Positions 18,560-27,303 of a stretch of 64,000 bases of DNA are shown here, piece after piece. Numbering within the stretch: position 1 is the stretch's first letter; every line of letters begins with the position of its first letter. The notes beneath the pieces were generated by a model. It was given only the letters and a program-made list of their open reading frames with translations, ran no database searches and was not told the origin of the DNA. The DNA lies in the NCBI RefSeq assembly GCF_000379665.1, contig NZ_KB903359.1, forward strand, positions 97,998 to 161,997, written 5' to 3'. The translations under genes were made by a program, and so were the position numbers. This stretch comes from Butyricimonas synergistica DSM 23225 (GTDB taxonomy: Bacteria; Bacteroidota; Bacteroidia; Bacteroidales; Marinifilaceae).

Positions 18560-20425
18560 ATGGCTGTAACCCTGATTATTTTAGCTTTATCGGCTTTCTT
18601 TTTTGTGAATGGTAAAATCCGGTCTGATGTCGTCGCCCTTTGTGCTTTAGTCCTTTTGATTTTATTTAACGTGTTGACCCCGGAAGAAGCGCTTTCCGGT
18701 TTTTCCAATTCGATCGTGATTATGATGATCGGGTTGTTTGTTGTCGGGGGAGCGATATTTCAGACGGGATTGGCTAAAATGATTAGTAGCAAAATATTGA
18801 AACTCGCGGGAGAGAGCGAGTTGAAGTTGTTCATTCTGATTATGCTGGTGACCTCGGCTATCGGAGCTTTCGTGAGCAATACAGGGACGGTAGCGTTGAT
18901 GCTTCCCATCGTGGTGAGTATGGCGGTGAGTGCGAAGGTCAGCCCGAGCCGTTTTCTGATGCCTTTGGCTTTTGCCAGTAGCATGGGAGGTATGGCAACT
19001 CTGATCGGTACCCCGCCGAACTTGGTGATTCAGAATGTTCTGGTGGGAGCTGGATACGAGGGGTTGTCGTTCTTTTCGTTCACGCCCGTGGGTATTATTT
19101 GCGTGCTCGTGGGTATCGTGGTGTTGATCCCGTTGAGCCGGATTTTTTTGGTGAAGAAGGATAATAAAAAGGTGGAGAAGAAAGTAAAAAACAAGTCGGT
19201 GAAGGACTTGGCTTACGAGTATCAGATTGCACAGAACCTGTTCCGGGTGGGGGTGAAGAAAAGTTCGGCATTCTGCGGGAAGACGCTGTCGGAATTGAAT
19301 ATAACGGGGAAGTATAACTTGACAATCTTGGAAATCCGCCGGGAATCGAATACCCAGAATCCTTTTATGAAGACGATCGACCAGCGATTGGCAGGTCCGA
19401 ATACGGCATTGCAGGAAGGTGACGTTCTTTACGTGTTGGGACAGTTCGCGCGGGTAGAATTGTTGGTGGGCGAGAACGGGTTGGATTTGCTGGATGCGCA
19501 TACCGTCGAAATCTCTGATAAGCACACCAAACGGGATGTTAACTTCGGGGAAATCGGGATTGCCGAGGTGTTATTGATGCCGAATTCGCAGTTGATCAAC
19601 CGTGCCGTGAAGGATTCCGGTTTCCGGGAGAAGTATAGTGTCAACGTCCTGGGAATACAACGGGGCGGAAGGTACATATTACAAGATCTGAAGGACGAGA
19701 AGATGCATTCCGGGGATGCCATCCTGGTACAGGGCACATGGCAGGATATTGCCCGTCTGAACGAGATGCAGTCCGAGTGGGTTGTGGTCGGTCAGCCGTT
19801 GGCTGAAGCGGCTAAAGTTACCCTCGATCACAAGGCTCCTGTTGCGGCGGTGATTATGTTGTTGATGATCGTGGCGATGGTTTTCGATTTTATCCCGATT
19901 CCTCCCGTGGCAGCGGTGATCGTGGCGGCATTATTGATGGTACTGACGGGGTGCCTGCGGAACGTGGAGGATGCGTACAAGACAATCAACTGGGAGAGTA
20001 TCGTGTTGATTGCCGCCATGCTCCCGATGTCGTTGGCTCTGGAAAAGACGGGAGCTTCTTCTCTGATTTCCTCCGGACTGGTAAGTTATTTAGGGAGCTT
20101 CGGTCCCGTGGTCCTGTTAGCAGGTATTTATTTTACCACGTCGCTGATGACCATGTTTATCAGCAACACGGCGACGGCGGTACTTTTAGCCCCGATCGCA
20201 TTGCAAGCTGCGGTAAGCACGGGGGTAAGCCCTTACCCGTTCCTGTTTGCCGTGACGGTTGCTGCGAGTATGTGTTTCGCTTCGCCTTTCTCCACGCCGC
20301 CTAACGCACTGGTAATGTCAGCTGGAAAATACACGTTCATGGATTACGTGAAAGTGGGTCTGCCCTTGCAGGTCATCATGGGCGTGGTGATGGTACTCGT
20401 GTTACCGCTGTTGTTCCCGTTTTAA
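18560..20425 (+). CDS. SLC13/DASS-family anion transporter with RCK-C domains
   Basis: The 621-residue inner-membrane protein has two transport halves, each with an SNT motif (VSNTGTVAL and ISNTATAVL) and a proline loop (GTPPNL and FSTPPNAL), as in sodium-coupled carboxylate or sulfate carriers. Between them, about residues 205-390, are two cytosolic TrkA-C-like (RCK-C) domains (LSELNITGKYNL...; IAEVLLMPNSQLI...), which probably bind a regulatory ligand. The substrate is not determined by sequence; dicarboxylates or sulfate are likely. It is monocistronic. Confidence 0.9.
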   Translation: MAVTLIILALSAFFFVNGKIRSDVVALCALVLLILFNVLTPEEALSGFSNSIVIMMIGLFVVGGAIFQTGLAKMISSKILKLAGESELKLFILIMLVTSAIGAFVSNTGTVALMLPIVVSMAVSAKVSPSRFLMPLAFASSMGGMATLIGTPPNLVIQNVLVGAGYEGLSFFSFTPVGIICVLVGIVVLIPLSRIFLVKKDNKKVEKKVKNKSVKDLAYEYQIAQNLFRVGVKKSSAFCGKTLSELNITGKYNLTILEIRRESNTQNPFMKTIDQRLAGPNTALQEGDVLYVLGQFARVELLVGENGLDLLDAHTVEISDKHTKRDVNFGEIGIAEVLLMPNSQLINRAVKDSGFREKYSVNVLGIQRGGRYILQDLKDEKMHSGDAILVQGTWQDIARLNEMQSEWVVVGQPLAEAAKVTLDHKAPVAAVIMLLMIVAMVFDFIPIPPVAAVIVAALLMVLTGCLRNVEDAYKTINWESIVLIAAMLPMSLALEKTGASSLISSGLVSYLGSFGPVVLLAGIYFTTSLMTMFISNTATAVLLAPIALQAAVSTGVSPYPFLFAVTVAASMCFASPFSTPPNALVMSAGKYTFMDYVKVGLPLQVIMGVVMVLVLPLLFPF

Positions 20426-20430
20426 TAATT

Positions 20431-20467
20431 GAAAATGAACTCCTCTGTCAGCGTAGCTGACATTTTC
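20431..20467 (+). terminator. Terminator after the SLC13 transporter
   Basis: TGTCAGC at 20446-20452 and GCTGACA at 20456-20462 make a perfect 7-bp stem with a GTA loop, bordered by outer complementary GAAAATG and CATTTTC segments and a T-rich tail. It lies between convergent genes. Confidence 0.7.
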
Positions 20468-20494
20468 TCTATAAAAAGGGGGCTGAAAAAATCC

Positions 20495-21655
20495 TTACAG
20501 GAAATTCGCCCCCCGGTTGAATATGCTCTCGAAGGCGGCATATAGCAATTCCGGGGTTGCGCCCGTGTTCGTCGGGAACGGATTCTGGTGCGAGTATTCA
20601 TACGGGAAGTCCAGTTCTTCCAGAATCTTCCCGGCGCTGCGGGAGCCTAGGGCTTCCACGACGCCGCAGGTTGGCATGACCGAATCTTTTTTCAAGCTGA
20701 TGATCCGCAGGCGGTCTTGTGCCCGTTCAAAGAAGGTTTCCCGGTAATCTTGCATGATTTCAGGGCGTATCATCGCTTTGAAGGCTTTTTCCATGAAGTC
20801 TTCTTCGTATAGGACGGGAAGCATACGATGTTCTTCGTCCTGCTTCAGGAAATCGTTCATGAAATAGTTTTTCACCCGTCGATATGCCTCGTAATCCATG
20901 ATGTCCCGTGCGCTGCCGTCCATTTGGCTGAATATCGAGCCCCCGCAAAACAGGAACAGGCGGCTTGCGTCCAGTAGCCCGTCGGGGTTCGCTATCATCA
21001 GTATTTGTGCGAGAAAAGCCCCGATAGAGTAAGCAAAGATGTTTACCGAGGTATCCCTTTTGAACAAGGGATGCTGCCCGGTTTTAATCTCCGAGAGTAG
21101 TTGCCACAGGTTAAACATGGATTCCTTGCCGGAAATAAAGAAGCGGAGGGGTGTAGCCGAAAGTCGGTAACTTAATGCCACATTGACAAAGGTGGAATTA
21201 TCTAGGTATTTCACTTCTTGCTTCCGCCGTGCCACCCAGGGCATCAATGCCCGCGGGTTGTACCAGTTGCTCGGGGTACGATTCATGTGGAATGCAATTG
21301 GGAATAGAATTACAGCTTTGCCTGTGGCAAGCGCCAGGTATTCTGCCCACGTCAGGTATTTATCCCAATTTCGCTCGTTCAGCCCATGCAAGAGCAGGAT
21401 CGCCTGATTCATCTTTCGGGCTCCTTTCGGGGTAAAAATAGTGTAGGGAAAACTTTTGTTCTCTTGGATATTGTTGTCCGGGACGGAACAGAATTCGCTC
21501 GTCGGGATTAATTGCTGGTATTGTTCGATCTCCTTTACCCCGATGTTCTGGGTGAAGTGATACGGGCGGATTTCTAGAGGTCTGTCCTCTATTTCTATCT
21601 TCCTTTCATAAGAGAAAATAGCTTTTAATTGTTTATTCCTAGTGTTGATTTCCAT
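20495..21655 (-). CDS. Alpha/beta-hydrolase-like protein (DUF6051-like)
   Basis: The 386-residue cytoplasmic protein has an oxyanion-type LLLHGLNERNW motif near residue 110 and a possible nucleophile elbow FAYSIGAFLA. Both indicate an alpha/beta-hydrolase fold. The long N-terminal part is not typical. It resembles the uncharacterised Bacteroidota family DUF6051; that match is from memory. The ATG at 21655 is preferred; a TTG at 21739 would add 28 residues overlapping the divergent promoter region. Substrate unknown. Confidence 0.75.
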   Translation of the reverse strand: MEINTRNKQLKAIFSYERKIEIEDRPLEIRPYHFTQNIGVKEIEQYQQLIPTSEFCSVPDNNIQENKSFPYTIFTPKGARKMNQAILLLHGLNERNWDKYLTWAEYLALATGKAVILFPIAFHMNRTPSNWYNPRALMPWVARRKQEVKYLDNSTFVNVALSYRLSATPLRFFISGKESMFNLWQLLSEIKTGQHPLFKRDTSVNIFAYSIGAFLAQILMIANPDGLLDASRLFLFCGGSIFSQMDGSARDIMDYEAYRRVKNYFMNDFLKQDEEHRMLPVLYEEDFMEKAFKAMIRPEIMQDYRETFFERAQDRLRIISLKKDSVMPTCGVVEALGSRSAGKILEELDFPYEYSHQNPFPTNTGATPELLYAAFESIFNRGANFL

Positions 21656-21781
21656 GGTGTTACGATTATATTTTAAAACAAGGACGAATATGGGGTCCTT
21701 GTAATGAAATTTACGTGTAAAGGGTAAAATTGTTGGCAAAAAAATGTACTTTTGTGGAGAAAAAGTTAAAATTATAAAGCC

Positions 21782-22495
21782 GTGGGGAGAAAAGACATAA
21801 CGGTTTCGAATAGAAGTGAGAGGCGGAAATCACGTTCACCAAGAAGATTAAAGGTTGTGAAGCGTATTTTCGTGTACGCGTTCGTGTTGCCTCTTTTGCT
21901 TTGTTGCCTGGGGATTCTTTTTTGCAATTACCGGATTACCGGTTATGCCAAAGGTCGGATTTTCCGTGACACGACGCTAATCCCGTACAACAAAGTCGGA
22001 TTGTTGTTCGGTACTTCGCCCCGTGTCAGAAGCGGGAGGAGCAATCCTTATTTTGACAACCGTATTGCTGCTGCGGCAGCTCTGTACGAGGCGGGCAAAG
22101 TGAAATATATCCTGATTAGCGGTGACAATCGTCGCCATAATTACAATGAGCCGCAGGCAATGAAAGATTCCTTGCTGAAAAGGGGCGTGCCGAAAGAGGC
22201 ACTCGTGCTCGACTTCGCCGGGTTGCGCACGCTGGATTCCGTGGTGCGTTCCAAGGAGATATTCGGGCAGGATAGCGTGACGGTAATTTCCCAGCAATTC
22301 CATAACGAGCGGGCCATCTTTCTCGCCCGGCATTACGGGATTCATGCCATTGGCTACAATGCCAAGGACGTCGATATTCAACAAGGCTTTAAAACCCAAC
22401 TACGCGAATTGTTGGCTCGGGTAAAAGTGTACGTTGATTTCTTCACCAGCAAACAACCCCGCCATTTAGGTGAGAAAATAGAGATTCCGGAGTGA
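21782..22495 (+). CDS. sanA: SanA/YdcF-family envelope protein
   Basis: The 237-residue protein has a basic N-terminus, one membrane span (about residues 30-50) and a periplasmic DUF218 domain. Family motifs are KVGLLFGTS, ISGDNRRHNYNEP, DFAGLRTLDSVVR and ISQQFHNERAIFLA, ending in KQPRHLGEKI. SanA affects envelope permeability to vancomycin at high temperature in E. coli; the biochemical activity is unsettled. A GTG start at 21782 fits. A TACTTTTG at 21747-21754 could be its -7 element. Confidence 0.9.
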   Translation: MGRKDITVSNRSERRKSRSPRRLKVVKRIFVYAFVLPLLLCCLGILFCNYRITGYAKGRIFRDTTLIPYNKVGLLFGTSPRVRSGRSNPYFDNRIAAAAALYEAGKVKYILISGDNRRHNYNEPQAMKDSLLKRGVPKEALVLDFAGLRTLDSVVRSKEIFGQDSVTVISQQFHNERAIFLARHYGIHAIGYNAKDVDIQQGFKTQLRELLARVKVYVDFFTSKQPRHLGEKIEIPE

Positions 22496-22503
22496 AAAAG
22501 AAT

Positions 22504-22545
22504 AAAATGAAAGGAGGTGTGTCTTGACACACCTCCTTTCATTTT
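22504..22545. terminator. 20-bp perfect bidirectional terminator
   Basis: Positions 22504-22523 and 22526-22545 are exact reverse complements with A-rich and T-rich outer ends. The hairpin lies between the convergent sanA gene and the DUF4468 gene and can stop transcription from both. Confidence 0.9.
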
Positions 22546-22552
22546 CAATTGT

Positions 22553-23713
22553 TTATTTGACCCACACGTTGAGGATTTCCCCGATGAACATCTTGTGCAT
22601 GGCTTTGCCCGCCCATTGTTTTTTGAGTTGCGGGTCGGAGATGCCGTCGATGTTGATGGTTTGGGAGATCATTTTGCGACACTCGATAATCATCCATGCT
22701 TCTGAGAACGCCTTGCTTCCGGAAGGGGTGGTGATGGTGGTCAACCCGGCTCCTTTCACTTTGTCGGCGTCTTTGCCGGAGTTGTGACCGCAATAGTTCA
22801 ACGCTTCCCGGTAGGTTTCCGTGTAGAAAGTGAGCGTGTAGGTTTCGCCGTTATCCATGAGGTCGTAGGTATAGCGGGCGGGGGAGATGAAACAGAAAGC
22901 CACGGGTTTGTTGTACAGGTATCCCAAGCCGCCCCAGCTTGCTGTCATGGGATTGTATTTCTCGCCGTTGCCTCCGGTGATGAGCATCCAGTCCTCGGAG
23001 AGCATTTTGATAATGTTGCCGGGGATTTTGTCCGGGGCTATCCGTTTGTATCCTTGCAGGGCGTCGCCCGACGTGGCGGCAATGTTTTCCACGGTTTGTG
23101 CCGGAGGGGCCACTACCGGGGCTGCGGCTATCGCTTGGGTTGCCGAGGGTTGTACGCCGAGGCTCTTTTCCGCGCCTTCGAATAGGTTCTCGACCATATC
23201 CACGGTTTTGATGCGGAATTTGGCGATTCGCTTGATTAGTTTCGTCTGGTCTTTGTTCATGGCTTGCTCGTCGGTGATCCAATCTTCGGCGGGAAGGCGG
23301 TCTTTGCTGTCTTCCGGGTAGATATAATGGATGTTCGTGATTTCCATGTCACATTTGCCGGGGGTGCAGATGAAGTTCACCCGGTAGTTCACTTTTGCCC
23401 GGTCGAGGGAGAAGGTCTTGTCTGCGAATACCATGTGTTCGCTGCCGTAGCAGGCGATTTGCCCTTCTTCCTTGTTCGAGTACGCTACTTGTCCCCAGTT
23501 GCCCTTGTCGGTTTTGAACCGAGTGTTCGCCCATGCTTGCACGGCGTCAAAGATTTGGTCTTTGGATAGGTTGGGGGCTTTGATTTCTTTTTTGAACAAC
23601 ACTTTGCCATTCACTACCGGAACGGCTCCTGCCATGTATTTGATGTCAGTTTCTTCCTGCGCGAACGCGAATGCCGGAAGGAGGCAGAGAATAAATAAAA
23701 GACGTTTCATCAT
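22553..23713 (-). CDS. Exported DUF4468-domain protein
   Basis: The 386-residue protein has a signal peptide (about residues 1-19). Its N-terminal domain, starting near ADIKYM/VPVVNGKVLFKKEI, matches DUF4468 (a TBP-like fold found in exported Bacteroidota proteins). A low-complexity Ala/Pro linker near residue 195 leads to a second domain of about 170 residues with no recognised family. The function is unknown. A consensus-like promoter lies on the minus strand at 23810-23841. Confidence 0.8.
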   Translation of the reverse strand: MMKRLLFILCLLPAFAFAQEETDIKYMAGAVPVVNGKVLFKKEIKAPNLSKDQIFDAVQAWANTRFKTDKGNWGQVAYSNKEEGQIACYGSEHMVFADKTFSLDRAKVNYRVNFICTPGKCDMEITNIHYIYPEDSKDRLPAEDWITDEQAMNKDQTKLIKRIAKFRIKTVDMVENLFEGAEKSLGVQPSATQAIAAAPVVAPPAQTVENIAATSGDALQGYKRIAPDKIPGNIIKMLSEDWMLITGGNGEKYNPMTASWGGLGYLYNKPVAFCFISPARYTYDLMDNGETYTLTFYTETYREALNYCGHNSGKDADKVKGAGLTTITTPSGSKAFSEAWMIIECRKMISQTINIDGISDPQLKKQWAGKAMHKMFIGEILNVWVK

Positions 23714-23809
23714 AGTATGTCTGTTTTAATAAATATTTCAGTACGGGTAATGCCCTACACCACTTTATTGCCGCCCCGTCAGACCGGGCGAAACAATAGA
23801 AGCTGCACT

Positions 23810-23841
23810 CAAAGTTAAAGAAATATTTTGTATTCAGCCAA
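23810..23841 (-). promoter_or_regulatory. Promoter of the DUF4468 gene
   Basis: Read on the minus strand, TTG (23841-23839), 21 bp, and TAACTTTG (23817-23810) match the Bacteroidales consensus. The leader would be about 90 nt. Confidence 0.5.
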
Positions 23842-23851
23842 TAGAATTTGT

Positions 23852-23886
23852 AATTTAAGATTTATGATTTACGATTTACGATTATA
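23852..23886. repeat. Short 7-bp tandem repeat
   Basis: Five adjacent 7-mers of the GATTTAY type (AATTTAA, GATTTAT, GATTTAC, GATTTAC, GATTATA) lie in the 374-bp gap between the divergent DUF4468 and SusC genes. The same unit is found at 40082-40116 and in a longer array at 53118-53236. The rest of this gap (23714-24087) holds only the promoter and hairpin listed separately. Confidence 0.6.
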
Positions 23887-23944
23887 GACGGTTTCGGGCA
23901 TATTTTTTGGTACGTGGGGAAATAGAGGTGTTTTTCCACAAGTT

Positions 23945-23969
23945 GCGGGGAGATTCCACATCTTCCCGC
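23945..23969. promoter_or_regulatory. Hairpin upstream of SusC
   Basis: GCGGGGAGAT (23945-23954) pairs with ATCTTCCCGC (23960-23969) around a 5-nt loop, with one G-U pair, and is followed by a T-rich run. It could be a leader attenuator for the SusC/SusD pair, or a terminator for an upstream transcript. The placement is 118 bp before the SusC start. Confidence 0.4.
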
Positions 23970-24087
23970 GGATTCTTTATTTTATATATTATTGAAGTCA
24001 AGTTCGTTGTATTCTTCCTGTTATTCACGGTACAATCTTTGAGCGATACTCGAGTAAGGTTATAGAAAATAGATTATAAAAAATTGT

Positions 24088-27000
24088 ATGAAAAAAGTGA
24101 AATCTACATTAGCCAATTCGTTTTTATGGATCTTTCTTTTATCGGCATTGCCTTTCACTTTATCCGCGCAAGAGGGTGAAGCGAAAGAATTGCGACGTTC
24201 CATAAAAGGCAGGGTTCTCGATGAGAATAGGGAGCCTATGGCGGGAGTTCTTATTTTGATAAAAGGAACGACAAGAGGAAGTGCTACCGGAGAGGATGGC
24301 AATTATACCTTGAATTTAATGCCACAAGACAGTATCCTTGAATTTAGTTTCCTGGGATATGAATCCAGAACCTTCAAGTTGTCGAAGTCACAGAAAACGT
24401 TGAACGTGACCTTGCGCCCCGTCCGCATCCGGATGGACGAGGTGGTAGTGGTGGGTTTCGGAACGCAGGCACGCGAGAAGGTAACTTCCGCCATCACGAA
24501 GTTGCCGCTGGCGGCATTGGAGAACGTGCCCTACACGAATCTCGCGTCAGCCATGCAAGGAAATGTTTCCGGGGTGCAGGTGCAGAGTATTTCCGGGCAA
24601 CCGGGGGCGGCGCCGCGGGTGATTGTTCGCGGGGGTACTTCCATTAATAACATGAACGGCGCGACGCCGATTTATATCGTGGACGGGATTATCCGTACCG
24701 ACCTTGCCGACTTGAACAGCAATGACATTGAGTCGCTTCAAGTGTTGAAGGATGCCGCTTCCACGGCGATCTACGGGGCAAGGGCTTCCAACGGGGTGGT
24801 TATCGTGACCGCGAAAAGCGGGAAGCCGGGAAAGATACAGGCGAATTACTCGTTCGGGCTGACGGTGTCCGAGCCGGGGGAAAAGTACGATTTGGCTTCC
24901 GGGCGGGAGTATATCGAGTTGAACCGGAAAAGTATGCAGTATGCTTCCCGCTACAATGCCAGCGCGATGGGGCGGCTCGGGGCGGCTCTCGGTTTCGGGA
25001 CGGGAAACGACCTGACGAACAACACGGCTTACACGACGCAATACCTGACGGACGCGAATAAGCACAAGCTGAATGAGGGGTGGGAGAGTATGCCCGACCC
25101 GATCGATCCTTCCAAGACGATTATTTTCAAGGATACGGATTACCAGGATTTGATCTACCGGACGGCTTACACCTATTCCCATAACCTGACCGTGTCGGGA
25201 GGGAACGATAAAGCCTCGTTCTATGCCGGGCTCGGGTACATGGATAGCGAAGGTACGGTAATCACGACAAAATACCGCCGTCTTACGTTCAGTTTGAACG
25301 GTAGTCTAAAATTGCGGGATAACCTGAACGTGTTGGGACGGGTGATGTACACCACGTCGAGCAACAACGAGGTGTACGCGCTGGCTGATATTTTCTACCG
25401 GGCGGCATCCCTTCCTCCCACGGCGAAATACACGTACGAGGACGGTACGCTGGCGCCCGGGCAGAATCGAAGTATCGGTAATCCCGTCTACCACCTGAAT
25501 AACGATAAAGCGAAGAACAGCAAGGATAACCTGGCTCTCTCGATTGCAGCCGACTGGGAGTTCCTGCCGGGATTCAGGTTTACCCCGCAATTATCTATGT
25601 ACAAGTACACGACGGACGGTTATTCCTTCATCCCTTCCTACTGGAACGGTTCGATGACTTTCAACGATACGCGGGAGGCGAAAGGTTTTTTCACGAAGAC
25701 GTTGCAGGGACAGATGGATTTGGTGTTGGGGTATAACAAGCTGTTTGCCGAAACGCATAACGTGGACGTGAAAGCCGGGTTCTCTTATTTTGGCAGGGAA
25801 AAGTCGACGCTGAACGCCGTGGGACAGGGTGCGGCAACCGACCTGATCCCCACGTTGAACGCTTCCGCCTCGGCAAAAAGCGTGAAAGGGGATGAAAGCA
25901 CGCAAGTGATAGCCGGATTTTTCGGTCGCGTGAATTACGATTACAAAGATCGGTACTTAATCTCGCTGAGCGCCCGTTTCGACGGGGCTTCCAACCTGGG
26001 TGAAGACCATAAATGGGGATTCTTCCCGGGGGTATCTGTGGGTTGGAACGTGCACAACGAGAAGTTCTGGGAGCCATTGAGTGCTTTCCAGCTGAAATTG
26101 AGAGGTAGCTACGGGGTGACTGGAAATATCAGCGGGTTGGAAGATTTTCAAGCCCGGGGCACCTATGCCGTGGGTAAAATCTATGACGGCACCTCGGCAA
26201 TACAGAACACCGTGATCCCGAACTCGGAATTGAAATGGGAGCAATCCAAGACATTGGATATTGGTGCGGATATCGGTTTGTTCAACCAACGCGTGGGTAT
26301 CCTGATCGATTACTACCGCCGTGTAACGGATAACCTGATTACCCAACTTTCTTTGCCTCCTTCCACCGGATTCCCTAATATTTATACCAATTTGGGACGT
26401 TTGGAGAATAAGGGGCTCGAGTTGGAAGTGAACGCTAATATTCTCCCGGGGTGGAGTGCCGTGCAATGGACTATGGCTGCCACGGTGACGAAGACAAAGC
26501 ACAAGATATTGAAATTGCCGGAAAACGGGGTAGAGAATAACCGCATCGGTGGGGAATACGTGTGGGTGCCTTCCCGGGGTGAATACGCCTGGATGGGCGG
26601 CACGCAGGAAGGCGGGTGCGTGGGGGATATATACGGTCACGTGATCGACGGCATTTACGCTACCGACGAGGAGGCACAAGCCGACCCGACCGTGAATACC
26701 TTGATCCCGGGTAACGATAAGACCAAGTACGGCGGTTATTCCATATTGCGGGATGTCGACGGGGACGGGCAGATCGATTCCAAAGACAAAGTGTATCTCG
26801 GGAATTATTATCCCAAGTGGACGGGAGGTTTTTCAAGCAAACTCTCGTTCCGCCGGTTTACTTTCTCTTTCCGTTTCGATTACACGCTGGGGCACAAGAT
26901 ATACAATTACGCCGCCCGTTTCATGAACAGTAACTTACAGGGTGACGGTAACCTCACGAAGAATATGGCGGTGAATTCGTGGAAAGAACAGGGCGACGAC

Positions 27001-27291
27001 GCTTCCATGCCTTGCTATATCTGGAACAATTCGTACTGTCTGCCGGAGAGAGTGAATATTTACGTGGAAAAGGGTGATTTCCTTTGCTTGCGGGAGGTTT
27101 CCTTGAGTTACGAGTTCCCCAGGCGGTGGTTGCGGAAAGTGGGGCTTGCCGGGGTGCGCGCGCACGTGACGGGAAATAACTTGCACTATTTCACGAATTA
27201 CTCCGGATTGAACCCGGAAGAAGGCGGAGAGGACAAAGGACGTTATCCTATCCCGAGAAATATCATTACAGGAATCTCTATCACATTTTAA
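24088..27291 (+). CDS. SusC/RagA-family TonB-dependent outer-membrane transporter
   Basis: The 1067-residue protein has a signal peptide (about residues 1-27), then a carboxypeptidase-regulatory-like domain (GRVLDENREPMAGVLILIKGT), a TonB box region (MDEVVVVGFG) and a plug domain with NMNGATPIYIVDGI. A 22-strand-type beta barrel ends in aromatic Phe. There is no STN domain, so it is not expected to signal through FecR. It imports ligand delivered by the SusD lipoprotein encoded 12 bp downstream. No enzyme or regulator accompanies the pair, so the substrate is unknown. Confidence 0.95.
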   Translation: MKKVKSTLANSFLWIFLLSALPFTLSAQEGEAKELRRSIKGRVLDENREPMAGVLILIKGTTRGSATGEDGNYTLNLMPQDSILEFSFLGYESRTFKLSKSQKTLNVTLRPVRIRMDEVVVVGFGTQAREKVTSAITKLPLAALENVPYTNLASAMQGNVSGVQVQSISGQPGAAPRVIVRGGTSINNMNGATPIYIVDGIIRTDLADLNSNDIESLQVLKDAASTAIYGARASNGVVIVTAKSGKPGKIQANYSFGLTVSEPGEKYDLASGREYIELNRKSMQYASRYNASAMGRLGAALGFGTGNDLTNNTAYTTQYLTDANKHKLNEGWESMPDPIDPSKTIIFKDTDYQDLIYRTAYTYSHNLTVSGGNDKASFYAGLGYMDSEGTVITTKYRRLTFSLNGSLKLRDNLNVLGRVMYTTSSNNEVYALADIFYRAASLPPTAKYTYEDGTLAPGQNRSIGNPVYHLNNDKAKNSKDNLALSIAADWEFLPGFRFTPQLSMYKYTTDGYSFIPSYWNGSMTFNDTREAKGFFTKTLQGQMDLVLGYNKLFAETHNVDVKAGFSYFGREKSTLNAVGQGAATDLIPTLNASASAKSVKGDESTQVIAGFFGRVNYDYKDRYLISLSARFDGASNLGEDHKWGFFPGVSVGWNVHNEKFWEPLSAFQLKLRGSYGVTGNISGLEDFQARGTYAVGKIYDGTSAIQNTVIPNSELKWEQSKTLDIGADIGLFNQRVGILIDYYRRVTDNLITQLSLPPSTGFPNIYTNLGRLENKGLELEVNANILPGWSAVQWTMAATVTKTKHKILKLPENGVENNRIGGEYVWVPSRGEYAWMGGTQEGGCVGDIYGHVIDGIYATDEEAQADPTVNTLIPGNDKTKYGGYSILRDVDGDGQIDSKDKVYLGNYYPKWTGGFSSKLSFRRFTFSFRFDYTLGHKIYNYAARFMNSNLQGDGNLTKNMAVNSWKEQGDDASMPCYIWNNSYCLPERVNIYVEKGDFLCLREVSLSYEFPRRWLRKVGLAGVRAHVTGNNLHYFTNYSGLNPEEGGEDKGRYPIPRNIITGISITF

Positions 27292-27303
27292 ACGAATCGA
27301 GCC

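Noticed and set aside
18662-19525. Minus-strand ORF of 287 codons opposite the SLC13 transporter
   Set aside because: It is antisense to the transporter core, with His/Gln-rich composition and no domain.
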